A DNA stretch of 64,000 nt from Periconia sp. R9002 (GCA_023627715.1 JAMAHW010000011.1:186001-250000); one strand, 5' to 3'. Shown: positions 46,347 to 59,138, counted from the stretch's first letter. Translations and numbers: made by a program. Notes: generated by a model not told the origin, from the sequence alone.

Positions 46347-46706
46347 CTACCCGTCCTTCTTCCCCTCCTTCCCCTTCTCCCCCACAAACTCTAATCCCCC
46401 CTCTTCAACCTCCACCTCCACCCCCTCAATCACCTCCAACCCCCCCTCTTTCCCCTTGCCTTGCATCCACCCCACAACCCCCTCAACCCACGTCCGCGGC
46501 ACATAATACGCAACCGTCAACCGTGGCACAGGTCCGACGGTCCTACGTAGTGCCTGGAAAACCATGAGGAGGAGGAGGAAAAGAGCGAGGAGGGCCCAGG
46601 TGGGGGTGTTTTGCGTCAAGGGTGAGGGCGTGGGGGTGAGGGTGATTGAGGGGGTGGGGGTTGCGAAGGCGGTGGGGAGGGAGGGGAGGGTTGGTGGTGG
46701 TGGCAT
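46347..46706 (-). CDS. small single-pass membrane protein, function unknown
   Basis: Intronless, 119 residues. A Pro/Thr-rich N-terminus (TPTPSITLTPTPSPL) precedes one strong membrane segment (WALLALFLLLLMVFQALRR). A short region with YYVPRTWVEGVVGWMQGKG and an acidic/lysine-rich tail follow. It could be a real conserved orphan of moulds or a chance frame in a biased-composition stretch. The clean hydrophobic helix and sensible start favour a gene. Confidence 0.5.
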   Translation of the reverse strand: MPPPPTLPSLPTAFATPTPSITLTPTPSPLTQNTPTWALLALFLLLLMVFQALRRTVGPVPRLTVAYYVPRTWVEGVVGWMQGKGKEGGLEVIEGVEVEVEEGGLEFVGEKGKEGKKDG

Positions 46707-47486
46707 TTTTCTTTGGAGGTTGTTTTTGGATGGAAGGGGGGTATTGGGTTGGTAAGGTAAGGATTTGATTGTGGTGGGGGTTGGGATTTTGTGTTTGTGT
46801 GTGTGTGTGTGGTGTGGAAGATGGGATGTGGTTTTGGAAGGGATTTTGTTTGGGAGGATGGGATGTTTATGGGTGTTTATGTGGGTGGTGTGGATGGCGA
46901 TGCATTGTGTGCGCGTTGTGCGGTGAGTAGTGGACTGCGCTTTGTGTTTTGCTCTGTTTGGGTAAGGACAGTCGCGGTTGTTTGAACAATGAGATGGTTT
47001 TAATGTAGTTTCTTGCTAGCTGGGATATGATAGTGTGAACATTAGAGTGTCGATGAAGGTAGCGGGAAGCGATATGGCAATTTAAGATGGTATGAGGGGA
47101 AAGAATCATGAAACAAGATACATGGCGACTAGAGCACCGATTTGATGCTACAGTATCTTTCGCCTGTACCCAAAATGAAGGTCCGACGAGGATTCATAGT
47201 ACGTATCTATCAAGCAAACATATATGAGAGAAGAACCAGTAAATAACTCAAACTCCTGGCCCTGGCTGCATTGCATCTACATAGGCAGCCGCCACCATTG
47301 ACTCCTTGTTGGGTATGCGAAGCTTGCGCTTCGGGAGATTGCTGGTTTTCAGGAAGCGCCCAGCACGGCGCGGTGGATCGGATTCGCAGAATCAACGATT
47401 ATGGTCGGTGGCATTTGGAACACAGGATATAAGAAAAAAGGCCACGGTCATGACTTCGTTTCGCGGCGCATCATGAACACTTCTCT
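46707..47486. other. intergenic with a GT-rich tract
   Basis: A (GT)n-like run lies at about 46790-46815. It is probably the promoter side of the small membrane-protein gene. Nothing else was recognised. Confidence 0.4.
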
Positions 47487-48108
47487 TCACTTCTTCCCGG
47501 CCATCAGGCTGCCGAAACCTTTTGCCTTGGGCGTAGGGGTGTCGACATCAAATGTGCTCGTGATCTTGGTCGTGTTCTTCCCCTGTCCATTCCCCAGGGC
47601 CTTCTCCACATCCCTCTCCTGTCCTGGTCTGGGCTTCCTGTGCGGAGGGTCATCCAAGCGCACTCCCGTGCGACGATTTTGGCGTTTGGTGCTGGGCAAG
47701 TCGGCGGTTGAGCGACCTGTGAGGCGACGAGAAGCGCGACGGAAAGATTGTCGAACATCCCATTGTCGCTTTTTGGCGAGATAGAACAGAACAGCGGAGC
47801 CAACTGCAGTCGAGTCAGTACCCTCACCAAAAAATAGGCATAGCCTCTGCTTGAAACATACCACCAATAACAGCCACGATGCTAGCCACTACGATGATGG
47901 CAGCAAGTCCTCCTTTTGAAATGCTGAAAGCACCTTTGGATGCACCTTCTGCGCCTGCATCGCCCGGATCTTGGGGGTTATCGTCACCACCATTGTATCC
48001 TGCACTTGGCAATCCTGTGGACTGCGGAGCTTGAGTGGATTGCGCCAGGGCGTGTTGTGCGAAGAGGAACAAAGGCGCCAGCCACAATCTAGAGGCTGCG
48101 CCGTCCAT
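47487..48108 (-). CDS. signal-anchored single-pass membrane protein with cytosolic basic tail
   Basis: Exons 48108-47862 and 47803-47487 are joined across a 58-nt intron lying within the membrane segment, giving 187 residues. The signal peptide ends near ALAQSTQ and is followed by a short Ser/Pro/Asp-rich outer part. The membrane helix reads KGGLAAIIVVASIVAVIGVGSAVLFYLA. A basic tail begins KKRQWDVRQSFRRASRRLTG. This layout is a common mould family of unknown function. ATG 48108 is chosen because the signal peptide starts there; an upstream in-frame ATG exists. Confidence 0.75.
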
Positions 48109-49493
48109 GATGATCAAAAGAGAGGGCTGAGAAGAGTTGATTGAGTGATGGTGGTACGACAATGGCGTGGTTAGTAGGTGAAGAAGAAAAGGGTCGAGGT
48201 CCGAATCCGTCGATGAACGAAAGATGATCAGACGTCCAAGATATGCGCATCAGCGCGAGGGCAGGCGGCTCTATATTTGCATCTCACTCATGTTGTTGGG
48301 TTAGTTACCCCTCTGGCGGTTAGCAGTCACATTGGCAGCGGGACAGGGTTGGCTGCGGGTGGTTGCACGTTTTCATTTGGGAACTCGGCTCCAGGAACAT
48401 GCGTGCTTGGCCAGCTTACGGCTGGGCATTGGGCGATAGACATGGAGAGTAGGACGGGGGTTTGCGTAGGACATGTGTGGGACATGATTGTGTGGAGGGA
48501 TGCGACGGGCGCGTATGGAGTCGAGGGAGAAATCACATTGCAGGTCGGCAGGGTCCAAAAGCCTCCGATTGGCTGGAGCTGATTCTGTAAGCGCTGTGTG
48601 GTCCGTGCGAGACAGGCCCCTTAACGTGGATGATAATGAGGAGGAGGCGAAACAGACAAAGATTCCAACATGATCCGCGAGGCGACCCGTAGTAAGCACA
48701 CATGGCGGCGTTCGAATTTCGAGCCCGTAAAGACGAGTCCTAGAATACCCTGACTGCGCCGTTTCCTGGATGCCGGGGCGCGACGTCTGGGGGACTGCGG
48801 ACTGTGCAACGCAACACCGGCTGTGCAGGCGGGACGAACCGCTTGCTGAAAGCACGCTATTGGCAGCCACCGAACATACATTGCAGCGTGATATCGACGG
48901 TGATAGGTATTGATTGCTGACAGGCGGTGCAGGCTGGGCAAATGATCGACAAGTGATATTGATGGGAGTGAGGGTTGGTCACTGAAGCATCTTTGGACGA
49001 CGGACGAATCAGGGCAAATACATGACAACAACATCATCTTGGGTTCACCAAGCCTCAAATCGGAATCATTCTCAGACTTCAAGTAATAGAGTGTGGAAAA
49101 GTGGCAGGGAAGTGATTGCTAGAACAATCAACTCCCCGCTTGCATCGTGCATATAGAAAACTCACCACTCGGTGCATGTGGAAAAGACTTCGGTGATAGA
49201 ACCTCAGTACATAGTCCGCAAAAGATAAAATTCTTTTCAATGCAGCCATTTGTTACATGTAAACGTACCTAGGTAGGTAGGTAGACCACTATCAAGTTAC
49301 ATACGTGGGGTTCTGAAGGCGGAAGTCGCGACTTCCTGCTCTAGCCAGGGAAAGTGGTGAAGCTGCCACCCCTCATCGCCTCCATCGATACCATCTCACC
49401 ATCCTCAGCTTTACCCGCCATCCTCATTCCATTAATCGTCTCTCATCCCGCACTGCTTCGCAATTGTCCCGTCGTGATACCTACCTCGTTGCC
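48109..49493. other. divergent intergenic region
   Basis: A plus-strand frame at 48277-48582 and a minus frame at 48373-48870 overlap each other and show no family similarity, so neither is called. A TAGG-rich tract is at 49268-49285. Confidence 0.4.
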
Positions 49494-52400
49494 ATGCCTG
49501 GCCTGCTAGGCAGCATGTCTGACCGCTATGTCCCAAAAGGGCATCCCCAGACAAAACCCCGTCACCCTTCGAGTCTTCGGAATGAAGTAGATCAAAGCAA
49601 GATTCAGATACCGGACAGCCAGACCGTGATACCCGAGACACAACCAACTATGCTGGGGAGGGAAAGTGAACCCCCTCTCAGCCCCAAAAGCCAGAAAATA
49701 CTGGCAACGAATGCCTTCAAGCCGCTTGACGAAACAAAAACTTCGAGTGAGATACCCGGTGTGCTTCTCTCGCGGCCCCAGGTCAACAATGACTTTGACT
49801 TTGCTTTCTCGACTTTCTCGACTCGGAGGATCTTGCCCAAGATAGATCGGAATCTGGGCATGGTGCTAGACCAGCCAGGGGGAAACTGCGGTCTTCCTCC
49901 TTCGCCATGGTCTGATGACAAGGCTTCGAAAAAGAGTACGTGTCTTCACGGTTTGCGACGTGTCTAATTCTCCATGCAGAGTTGCCCAAGTCTACGATCG
50001 AGGAGATGAACCCAGAGTGTGGGAAACCAGAGGCTCAGCAGGTTGCTCCTAGCAGCGAACAAGCCAGCCTGAAGCAGAATGATAGCCTGACATCGGATTC
50101 GAACGTGGTAGACAAGCAGATCCCAGGACGTGACCTGGAATTGACGTAAGTTACACGTCCTGTCATGCATGGCCCTTTTCTGACAAGTCTGATAGAGCTC
50201 CTCCGGCAAAAGAGGGCCTTGAACACCGCCCCGAGCTTATCTCGGCAAACTATACACTCCATCATGAACAACGAACAGACAGCAGCAACCCATCTGCCCT
50301 AGTAGTGAAAAGGTCTCGACGGCGCAAGCGACAACATCGGCCTCAAGATATGGGCTCCGGGAAGTCTAGACACATGGATCGTGAAAAACCTGAGCCTATG
50401 CTTCTGGAAGAGAGGAATGATACTTGTGATGTTAGGACAGAGGATGCACAAGATGAAAAACTATCTGGAATCGAGCCGCATGAAACTCAAGATTACGTGA
50501 TTATCTCGCCCGGAGACTTGAGAAGAGAGGTTTCAGCCAGACGTCAAGAAGAGGTACTGGCTTTGCCCGGAGATACCCACAAGCACGATATAGCCAATAA
50601 ACAACCCACTGAGGCCCTACTGTCGTCACCTATCTTGGGGGCGACTGATCTCCCGGATGCAAATAATGATCTTGACGAACGCAGGTTTGACGAGAAACAT
50701 AGCCAGATCAATCATGTGGAGGTTACACACGACCGACCGAACAATTCCCAGGCTTTTGTTCCGGAGCAGAAGGCATCAAGTGCTGGAAAAACATCATGTG
50801 CGGATCCAAAGGAAAGGGTGAGTCTTGCTGGAATGCGCAGCCCTCCCCACGGTGTCCCTCGGATCGATGATACACACCGTGTCACCAAGAATAGGAACCA
50901 AACTCGGGCAGAGAGGACTTCTCCGGTGGTTGCCCATGTGAACGAAGCTACTTCAAATGTTTCACCGAAATACATGCAACTCTGGAATATTTTCACGCAG
51001 ACTTTGCAGGAAGGTGAAAGTGAGGTTCGCGAAGCTCGTGAAGCTGCGGCCACGAATTCCCAGGCACATGAAAGCATTGTTTCAGCACTTAGAGATGCAG
51101 CAAAAGCTGACTCGAGGACGATTTCACTCCTGGAAGCTCAAAATAGTAAATTTGGGGATGAAATCAAGCGTTTGAAAGATGCTTTCCACCGACTGCAAAA
51201 ATTCTCTGGGGGCTGGGAGAGTGATTACAATTCTCTTAAGCGGCATGCTAAAGTACATCAAGAAAAATGCGACCAGGCTTTGCAAAAAAGATTTCAAGAA
51301 ATTGAAAAAGAAAAAGCTGAGTGGATGGATAATCTTCAGCACACGTTGGACACCGTGAGCCAGAGTCGCCGGAAGACAAAAGCCACTCTAGATGATTGCT
51401 TTGTACGATTAACAATAGCGGAATCCCGAAAAGCTGATATCGAGAAAAAGCTTCACGATCAGAATGTACTCCTCGAGGAGGAGAAAAAGAGGCGCCAGGA
51501 ACTCGAGAAAAGAATTTTGCCCACTATTCAAACCATGTTCGGCAGTGCCGATGCTAGACTGGAGAGACTCTGCGAGCGGATGAACATCATTCACCAAGCG
51601 CAAGAGGCCGCATATTCAGACCAGACTCAACAACAGTATCGCGAACAGTCGCTGAATGCTCTCAGAACTTTGAAGGAAAAATCCGCACTGATCAAAGATC
51701 ATTTCCAAGCAACGGAGAACAAGTTGCAGGGCGTCAGTGAAAAGTAGGTCTTCCCACTCCAGCATCAGCATCGACATCAACGCCTACTAACATGTATAGA
51801 ATTGAGGCAAAACTGTCTGAAATCGCCACCTCCATCGAAAATGACTACTCGTTGGGAAAAGAGCTTCGACAGTCCATTTCAGTCCAGCTGCAAGAGTTTC
51901 GCAACGACATTTTGAAACGCAGTGAAGCTGCTGAAAATTATCGGCAATTGCAGAGGGAGAATCAAGAGCTCCTTCGGCGTTACAAGGTACAGAAGGACAT
52001 TTGTACGGGACTGGAGCAGCAGATCGGTCATCATCGACAGACTGAATCCAATCTGATATCTCAGCGGTCGAACTTGGACAAGAAATTGGAACACTCCGAG
52101 AAGATGAGGCTCTTGCAATATGCAGAAATATCCAACATGAGAGATGAGCTCAAACTGATCGAAAGCAATCTGCAAATAAAAATCAATGAGCTCGCTACTG
52201 CAGAGGAGCAGGTACGAGAGCAAGCCGAATATTTGTCAGAAGCAAAGGTGAGCGCAGCATGATATTGCAAGTTTCCCTTTCTGACCGCGTTAGCGACTCA
52301 AAGAGATTCAAGAAGCGAAGATCGTCGAGCAGGCCCAGGCTATCAGCGAAAGCAGAAGCGTCACGGTAAGCCACCTTGACCCATTGTTAACCAATGCTAA

Positions 52401-54275
52401 GTCATGAAACAGAGCCCTCACAATGAATCTGTTTTCAAAGAAATGGAGGAGCAATACCAGCTGCAGCTGAAGGAAAAGAAAGAAGCTCTCACGCAATGCA
52501 TCCAAACAGTGACAAACGAACGTCGAGAGAAAGAGAAGGAGCTCAAGGATATGCAGTGCAAGCTTGACGCTGTTCAAGATAGCTTCCGGATAAGCCAAAA
52601 GGAGGCCGAAGAGCTCGTTGACAAAATGAAGACGCTCGAGATTGAACATTGTGCGGCAATGGATCGCACAACGCAGAATTTCACAGCTGAAAAATCGAGA
52701 CTCCAGCAGCAACTAGAAGAGGTGTCGGGCGCGCTCCAGCTAAAGGACAGCGAATGTATCAGCCTCAAGAATGAGAACGATAATCTGCAGACGGCATGCA
52801 ACCGCCATCAGGAATGTCTGACTCAATATCAAGTACAAATCACGGGGAAGCAATCCGAAATCGATGAGCTGCGCGCAAAACTCGTTGTTCAAGCACAAAA
52901 ACACGATGAAATGGTAAATCGTTTGCCGGAGCTCAAATATCAGACGGACCTTCTACAATCGCAGTTAACGGAAATGGAAAAAGCAGCGCAGCTAAAGGGC
53001 GAGCGAGAGAACAAATTGAAAAATGATCAGCTGGTCCTGCTGCGTGATGTGGAAAATCTCAAGGAACAGTTGGCCGATACTTTGAAGAATTGTGAGTCAA
53101 AGGACATCGAAATCCAAGGTCTTCATGATGAGAAACTGGAGGTGATAAGAGACATGGAAGAGCGCCATGCAAGGGAGCTTCAGGAAGCCAACAATCGCTT
53201 TGATGCCGCAGAGAAAGCAAGGAAAGTCTCCGAGGCGACCATCAGGCGCATTGAAGACGAAAATCTGGGTCGATATGAAGCTCATAAGAAGAAAGTCCAA
53301 GAGAAGTTCGAGCTTGCAGTTCCGGCAAAACTTCAGGAGCTACTGGCAGCACGCCAACTCGACGCACCTCTATCAACCAAGAAACGGGTCATTCGCGATA
53401 ATACATCTACAGTGGAAACCATCAACTCTATATACACGGATGTCGTACCCGAAACTCAAGACTTTGTTGTACTGACCCAGAACTCAGCTCACATGGGAAA
53501 ATCCGGGCAAACTTCGCAAACCCGCAATTCCACCAGTTCTCTTAGTGGGGTACCTTCTGATTTGGATGGAGAAGAAGACATCATTGACATGACTGAACCT
53601 GCGGTTTCGAAGCCCAAGCCCAGCCATAGTCGCGAAAAGTTTCCACCACTGCTCCCCCGTTTCCAGAGAGAAATTAGCCAAGATACGAATGCCTCATTCG
53701 ATGCAAAGGCTAACACTGGTACTCGAATTGTGAGGCAACCGTTAGTATTGACGGGCTCTCAACGGAAAAGTTCCAGTCACAGCCAGCAGTCTTCTCGCTC
53801 TGGACAACATAGTTCTAGCGACGGATCACAGGACAGCGGGTCGAGTGCCTATGCTCCAAGCTGTTCGAGCTACACGGACGAACCCCAAAAGAAGCCTAGA
53901 TCACAAAAGACAAACAGTGGCAGAAATACGAAGCGGAAGGTGGGTTGCGATGTTGGCTCGTCTCAAAAGCGCAAAGAGAATAGTGGCGCGAAACGAAAGA
54001 ACAAGGAAGAGCATGACAACGCCAACGGAGATAAGCGAGCTTGCTTGAGAAGCTCACGCCCGCCTTCTGTTCCTCCAAATCGCAAGCAAGTGAACCCAAT
54101 TGCTCCCCTAGGGAATGCTGCCTCTTCGTCTTCTCGGAAAAACAAGGGTATGTTTGAGAGATGACCGGTTGTGTGAATGCAAAGCTGATTGCTACGTCAA
54201 GGTTTCTCGCAGGATGAAATGCTCGGACGATTCAACTACGAGCTTCAAATCAATAGTGGCGCTCATCATTCCTGA
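49494..54275 (+). CDS. large coiled-coil protein with disordered ends (possible chromosome-axis/synaptonemal type)
   Basis: Seven exons, 49494-49935, 49980-50145, 50196-51743, 51800-52247, 52294-52365, 52413-54147 and 54202-54275, give 1,494 residues; every junction has GT-AG ends and compatible phase. The first 450 residues are disordered and polar (PDSQTVIPETQP). The middle, about 480-1200, is almost continuous heptad-type coiled coil (LKDAFHRLQKF, LHDQNVLLEEEKKRRQELEKR, LQQQLEEVSGALQLKD). The end is Ser-rich and then very basic (KRKENSGAKRKNKEE), ending FSQDEMLGRFNYELQ. This architecture fits synaptonemal transverse-filament proteins (Zip1/Sme4) but also other filament proteins, so the identity is only a suggestion. 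The nuclear tail supports chromatin association. Confidence 0.78.
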
Positions 54276-54930
54276 ATTGCATCGCGGGACACTATCCAAA
54301 AGTCTGATCTCCGTCCTAGTATTCTATTTACTCCAAGCATTGCTCAGTATACCATCTCCCTTCATTCAGGTCTGGCATCGGAGATGATCGCCAGCATCTA
54401 CAACAGATTAAGCAAATCCGTTCAACATATGCAGCAGCAATGGAAATTTCATATCGTAATATCGTCAGCGGGTATGGGAGACTCGGCATTTGTTTTCACA
54501 AGAGGTATGGGCGGTGTTGGAGATCATGAAGAGAATACTTTTAGGTGACGATAATGATTCTTCCGGGAGTTTCTTTGGAGGAGCGTTTGTCCAGGTGGAT
54601 TATATCGGTGGATTTCGCACAGAATGCATGGAAAATTGCGACGAGACACTTGACGTATCTTTGCTACCACCAAAAGTACGAGCCCCCAGAGACTAAGCTC
54701 ATGATATAGGGGGAATATAATGTATCACGGCCATGCAGAAACATAAATACAGGAAAGCAGCTTCTACACGCCTTTCGTGCTAGGCATGTGTGTGATGCAA
54801 TCCAGGCGTGTCGACTGCAGCTTGCCATGCGTGCTCACATAGAAACTCATGGAAACCCTCCTTCATGTTCTGCGGCAGGTGCTCGCTTTCTTAGCGCGAT
54901 TGTGCCGTCGACCTTTGTTGTGATGTGCGT
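54276..54930. other. intergenic between the coiled-coil gene and the snoRNA host promoter
   Basis: No gene is recognised. It is followed directly by promoter-like elements of the snoRNA host gene. Confidence 0.4.
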
Positions 54931-54995
54931 GCTTCACGTGCCTGGCCCGCTCGCGTCCTCATATATTTTGCCTCCGTCGCTCGCTCGCTCGCTCC
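54931..54995 (+). promoter_or_regulatory. putative promoter of the snoRNA host gene
   Basis: A CACGTG E-box at 54935-54940 precedes a TATA-like ATATATTT at 54961-54968. CGCTCG repeats and a CT/CA-rich leader follow. No other TATA-like element is this well placed upstream of the first GTAAGT donor at 55256. The start site itself cannot be read from sequence. Confidence 0.4.
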
Positions 54996-57479
54996 CTCAC
55001 TCCCTCACCACCCACCACCACAACAACCTCCCCCTCTCAACCACCCCGTATTCTTTTGATTTATTGCTCATCTTCTTTGCCTTCTCTTTCTTTTCATCAC
55101 AGTTGTCCTTGTTTTCAGAGTACTTGGCTCTATCCCTTCTGGCTCGTCCGTGAGCGTCGGAGCGCCCGCAAGGGTGTGCTTGCCTCCAAGGCGACAACAC
55201 CACAACAACCAGCTCCCAGCGCGTCAAAGCGACCATGCTGAGGATATTCAGATGCGTAAGTACCTTATCCATGTTGAATCTTTCTTCTCGCAGCCGTTTT
55301 CGTCAAGAGTTCGGCGGCGAGCGTCGTCGCTGCGAGCGGGGTGCCTCCCAGCCTCAGCGACGACAACACCCTCCCAACGCCCTCCCTCCCACAAAACAAC
55401 GATTCTGGCTTTCCAGATCCTCTTTAGAGCTGCTTAAAGCTTGAGCGGTCTCATCTGCAGCTTTCTCTGTGGAGCTAGCCTCGCGGATGACCTCAGAGCG
55501 GTCATTGTAGCCTTGCGACCTCTCCCTCACTGCCCCCACCATCACAACTTCTCCGCGTCCGCCGGCTCTGTCTTTGCAACAGTACAGCAGCATATGGTAT
55601 TCATTGTAAGTTCTCCGCAAGTCTTTTCTCCGTCGAGTGGTCTGCGTCATCGCCTTTGCTGGCTAGCAGACAAACGACTTTAACCAACGTTGTCCCCCCG
55701 CTTCAGCACAGCTGCAGATTGGATGCTACCCTAGCAACCTGGTCTTCAACCAAGCACTTGAGCAGCGAGATTTGCTAATTTCCAACAGCGTCTCCAATGC
55801 GGGCTTTCCTTCTGCGTTGGCTTTGCTTGTTTTGCATTCACTGCTGTAGGGGTTGCTGTTGGTCTTGGCACGCGCACTTCGCGATATAGCATCTCGACGC
55901 TGTCAATCCCTCAATCAACCAACCCAATATGGTACGTATCATCCTTGAAACCTTTCCTCTTATTGGTTTGTTGCTTCAAACCAGGCTTGGGATTCCAGGT
56001 GTTGGTTTATTGTACCCGCTGCCGTATGCACCAAGCCTAGATCAAAACAACCCTTCCCTCGCTTCCAGAGCCTCCTCAACCCCAAGGATGCCATAGGAAT
56101 CGTCAGCCATTTCAGGGTAGAGTGGGGTTTGGTTAGACGCATCATTGCTGCTTCCACGTGCGAGGCTGACTGCGATCGCGGTGAAGTTGATGTTGCTCGT
56201 ACATTTTCTTAGCTCCTGCCTCTGATCTTCGCATAAGCCTTCCAGGTTCTTGCTAACAGCGTATCAGGTCTGGCACAACATTCACCTCAGAATAAATTCT
56301 TCCGTCATTCTTGAGTGGTAGGTTTCGATCCTCGTCGTTGCCGCCGTCGCCGCCGCCGTGGCTTTCCTCGACCATACACAATTCGGCCATGGTAACTGGA
56401 CCTGTGTCTCTATACCTTCGTCCAGACCAATTTCTTCTCACTCTTGCGAGTGAGCTGGCCAAGATCAAAACATCCCGATGGTCAACGTCGGAAGCAAGGG
56501 CCATTGTAGTCTCTTTTGAGACTCGCTTCCGTACGTTCAGAGCATGGCAGGCTAGGAAAAACAGAGAGTGGCCCTGAACGCGGGTGAATAAGAAAGACCA
56601 TCGGGGCGATGCAATGAAAACAACCCGAGCCGTCAGCGAGCGCTCGGCTTGGTGTGGTTTCGTGGTCCTCATCGTCGTACATTCTTCCGTTAAGATCCTG
56701 GGGGTGTTTCGTGGGTCCTTTGAGCCCCGACACTGACGTTCTGGGTAGGGCCTTCGCTGCGACATCAGCGTCTCTCGCCTTCCACACATAAACCAGTTTC
56801 CACAACCTGCTGGGTGCTTCAACCTGTTGATTCGTAAGTTCATACCCGCTCTCCCCTGCTATACCGGCCGCCAACCGGTCCCTGGTTCCCTCTCTTTTGT
56901 GCCTGTCTTTTCTCCGCGTTGCATCACCTTCGACACATATCGCAAGTCTTCTCTTCGGACGACCTTATTCCTCTTCTTCACCATCCTCGATATTCTCCAC
57001 AACATCTTCGATGCAACAGACATCGCCTGTCTTGAGTTTGTGTTCCTCCTCTTCACCGATCCTCGACACTCTCCCACTATGTGGTATATGGCTTGCAGAT
57101 TACCATATCTTGCCCTCATCGATACAATGTCGTCGCTCTTGGTAAGCTCCCGAAACAACATGTGAACCTAACTCCTACAGGCAAAGATTATCCACTCCTG
57201 TATTCGATTCTTTCTCAAACCATGTGAACGAGTCGCGCACGTCACAGAAAGTGTAGCTCTGGGCCTCATTCACCACCTATACCTTATCGTTCGGGTTCGA
57301 CGGTCTCAGTCCCCGCTGACGATAATCCAGCTCGCTCTTGGATGCTTTCCGGCCTTGTCGACATTGCTTCTTGGTAGGTTCTTTTTCCTTTTCGCTTTCT
57401 CCAATACTCCATCTGGCCAAGATGATACTTCGATCCTGTCCGCCCATCTCCCCTTGCCCCCAGCCCTTTGTCACAAAAA

Positions 57480-58245
57480 GAAATGGTAGCTTCTCTTTGT
57501 GTCATCCTTCCCCATCACCCTCAACCCCATCACCCTCAACCCCCAGCACTTGATTGCAGAAAAATGGTAGCTTCTCTTTGAGTCAATCATCCTTCATTCG
57601 GACTTGTCCACACAGTCTCGGGCCATCTCGGCGTTACGCCTGACAGTGCTATCGGGTTTCTGAGCCACTCTGTCATACCGGTCGTCCAAGAAATCTCGTC
57701 TTCTCTGTGTCGTTTCTTTCTAACGGGATAAAATTTTTTTTAGCGAGCGCAGGCGATGTCGCTTTTACCCTTCGATAAGTAAGTCGCTACTTCCTATCCT
57801 GCACCTCCCTTTCCCTGGCTATGATGATTCGAACATACCATATCTCCTCCGACAGAGAATGGTAGTTTCGACGTTCTTGAACTGCACGGTGCGCGGGTTG
57901 TTGAAAACTTCAAGACTATTATCTGAGCCTTTGTCCCCCGGGAACATATCTGCAGAGTTTAGCAAGTCGATTCTTTTGTTGACATGATACAGCGTAGCTT
58001 CTCATTCGATGCCGTTCCGGTCTTTCGTTGTCTGTTTGGTACGGTCCGGTCAAAGATCTTCGCCCCATATCATCACCCAATATGATCGTCGCCTCAACTC
58101 TCCGGCATTCTTCTGTAAGTTTATAATGCTGTCTTTGCACTTTCTTTCCTTCCTTGCGCAAAGATGAGTCCAGCGTTTCGAATTGGTTCTTTCTCGTCCA
58201 TTAAAAATGGTAGCTTCTCGTCCGTTTAAAATGGTAGCTTCTCTT
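57480..58245 (+). repeat. dispersed 13-bp motif ATGGTAGCTTCTC
   Basis: Four exact copies lie near 57483, 57564, 58208 and 58231, plus a variant near 57860. Two sit inside candidate snoRNA 2. The copies share a few flanking A residues before and CTTTG- or CTTGA-like bases after. Confidence 0.7.
57817..57929 (+). ncRNA. box C/D snoRNA 1
   Basis: Box C ATGATGA at 57821-57827, box D CTGA at 57923-57926, terminal stem GGCT/AGCC. It lies in the intron 57779-57952. The unusually long interior contains ATGGTAGTTTC, related to a repeated motif of the neighbouring unit. No rRNA target recognised. Confidence 0.7.
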
Positions 58246-58292
58246 GACCTTTTCCAGATTGCGGTGTGTCGACAACCAGCAATATCTGAGCG
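58157..58292 (+). ncRNA. box C/D snoRNA 2 (weak box C)
   Basis: Box C-like AAGATGA at 58161-58167 (one mismatch), box D CTGA at 58286-58289, stem CGC/GCG, within the intron 58115-58363. It holds two copies of ATGGTAGCTTCTC. The divergent box C lowers certainty. Confidence 0.5.
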
Positions 58293-58537
58293 TTTTGTTT
58301 TCTTTTTGAGCTTGGCTTTCCGATGTCGTTGTGTTTGAGTTCGTCGATAACGCTTGCTTTCAGTTCCACTCGCTGCCAGGTATCCTCTACTCGTTTCGAT
58401 GGCGACTGTCAACTTCGAATCATCTTCCCGCCCTCCCGCCACGATGTTTCGGATCGATCGAATTCGGTTGCTTTCAGATAGTCTCTGATATCAGAGTGGT
58501 AAGTACTAGTGATCATCTCTTTCCAATTCCTTTCCCT

Positions 58538-58655
58538 GGACAATGATGAGACGCACTGCGTGGCTCTCGCAAATGCGATTGAGCTCCTTTGCAAGCTAGC
58601 TCACCCAAGCTCACCCGGTAGTAATGCACGTTGTATAGCTTTGAGCACTGAGTCC
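58538..58655 (+). ncRNA. box C/D snoRNA 3 (family A, copy 1)
   Basis: Box C ATGATGA 58543-58549, box D CTGA 58648-58651, stem GGAC/GTCC. It shares GTGGCTCTCGCAAA and TTTGCAA with the other family members. The guide before D reads GTATAGCTTTGAGCA and is shared only with copy 5. Confidence 0.82.
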
Positions 58656-58790
58656 CTACTATTATAAGACACTTTCTTTGTCGAGATTTCAATCGAATGT
58701 TACTGACAGAGAAGACTTAGTATTCGATCCGGCCGTTGAGAGCAATTCCAAGGTAAGCACATCGTCTTTTTGTTGTTTTCTCCCCACCCA

Positions 58791-58915
58791 GGACAATGAT
58801 GAGACGCAAAGCGTGGCTCTCGCAAACGCGATTGAGCTCCTTTGCAACAACAGCTCGACATCCGACGTATCTGTTCTCTCTTTATCGAGTCTTCCAGGAT
58901 CCGAGCACTGAGTCC
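58791..58915 (+). ncRNA. box C/D snoRNA 4 (family A, copy 2)
   Basis: Box C 58796-58802, box D 58908-58911, stem GGAC/GTCC, in the intron 58753-58978. The 5' half is as in copy 1; the segment before D (CTTCCAGGATCCGAGCA) is different. Confidence 0.82.
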
Positions 58916-59037
58916 TTGTTATTGGCACCGCACGATTTGAGACCAGTCTCAGAGATGTTGCTGATAAAGAAGATATAGTGGTCCGACGCCTGGAAATTGC
59001 AATTCCTTGGTAAGTTTATTCGCCTTTTCCTTGTTCT

Positions 59038-59138
59038 TGACAATGAGGAAACGCAATGCGCGGCTCTCGCAAATGCGATGAACTCCTTTGCAAAGCTTGC
59101 TCAGCCCATGTGGTAGGGAGATCCTGAGCTCTGAGTCC
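59038..59138 (+). ncRNA. box C/D snoRNA 5 (family A, copy 3)
   Basis: Box C variant ATGAGGA 59043-59049, box D CTGA 59131-59134, in the intron 59010-59204. The guide before D is GGGAGATCCTGAGCT, related to copy 6. Confidence 0.75.

Noticed and set aside
48277..48582. Plus-strand 101-codon frame with some cysteines
   Set aside because: Overlaps an opposite-strand frame, no signal peptide or family similarity, and lies in a divergent promoter region.
55932..56220. Possible H/ACA-like structure: a GCTTGG/CCAAGC hairpin followed by AGATCA near 56039
   Set aside because: No proper ACA box after a second hairpin was found, so the H/ACA reading is not supported.
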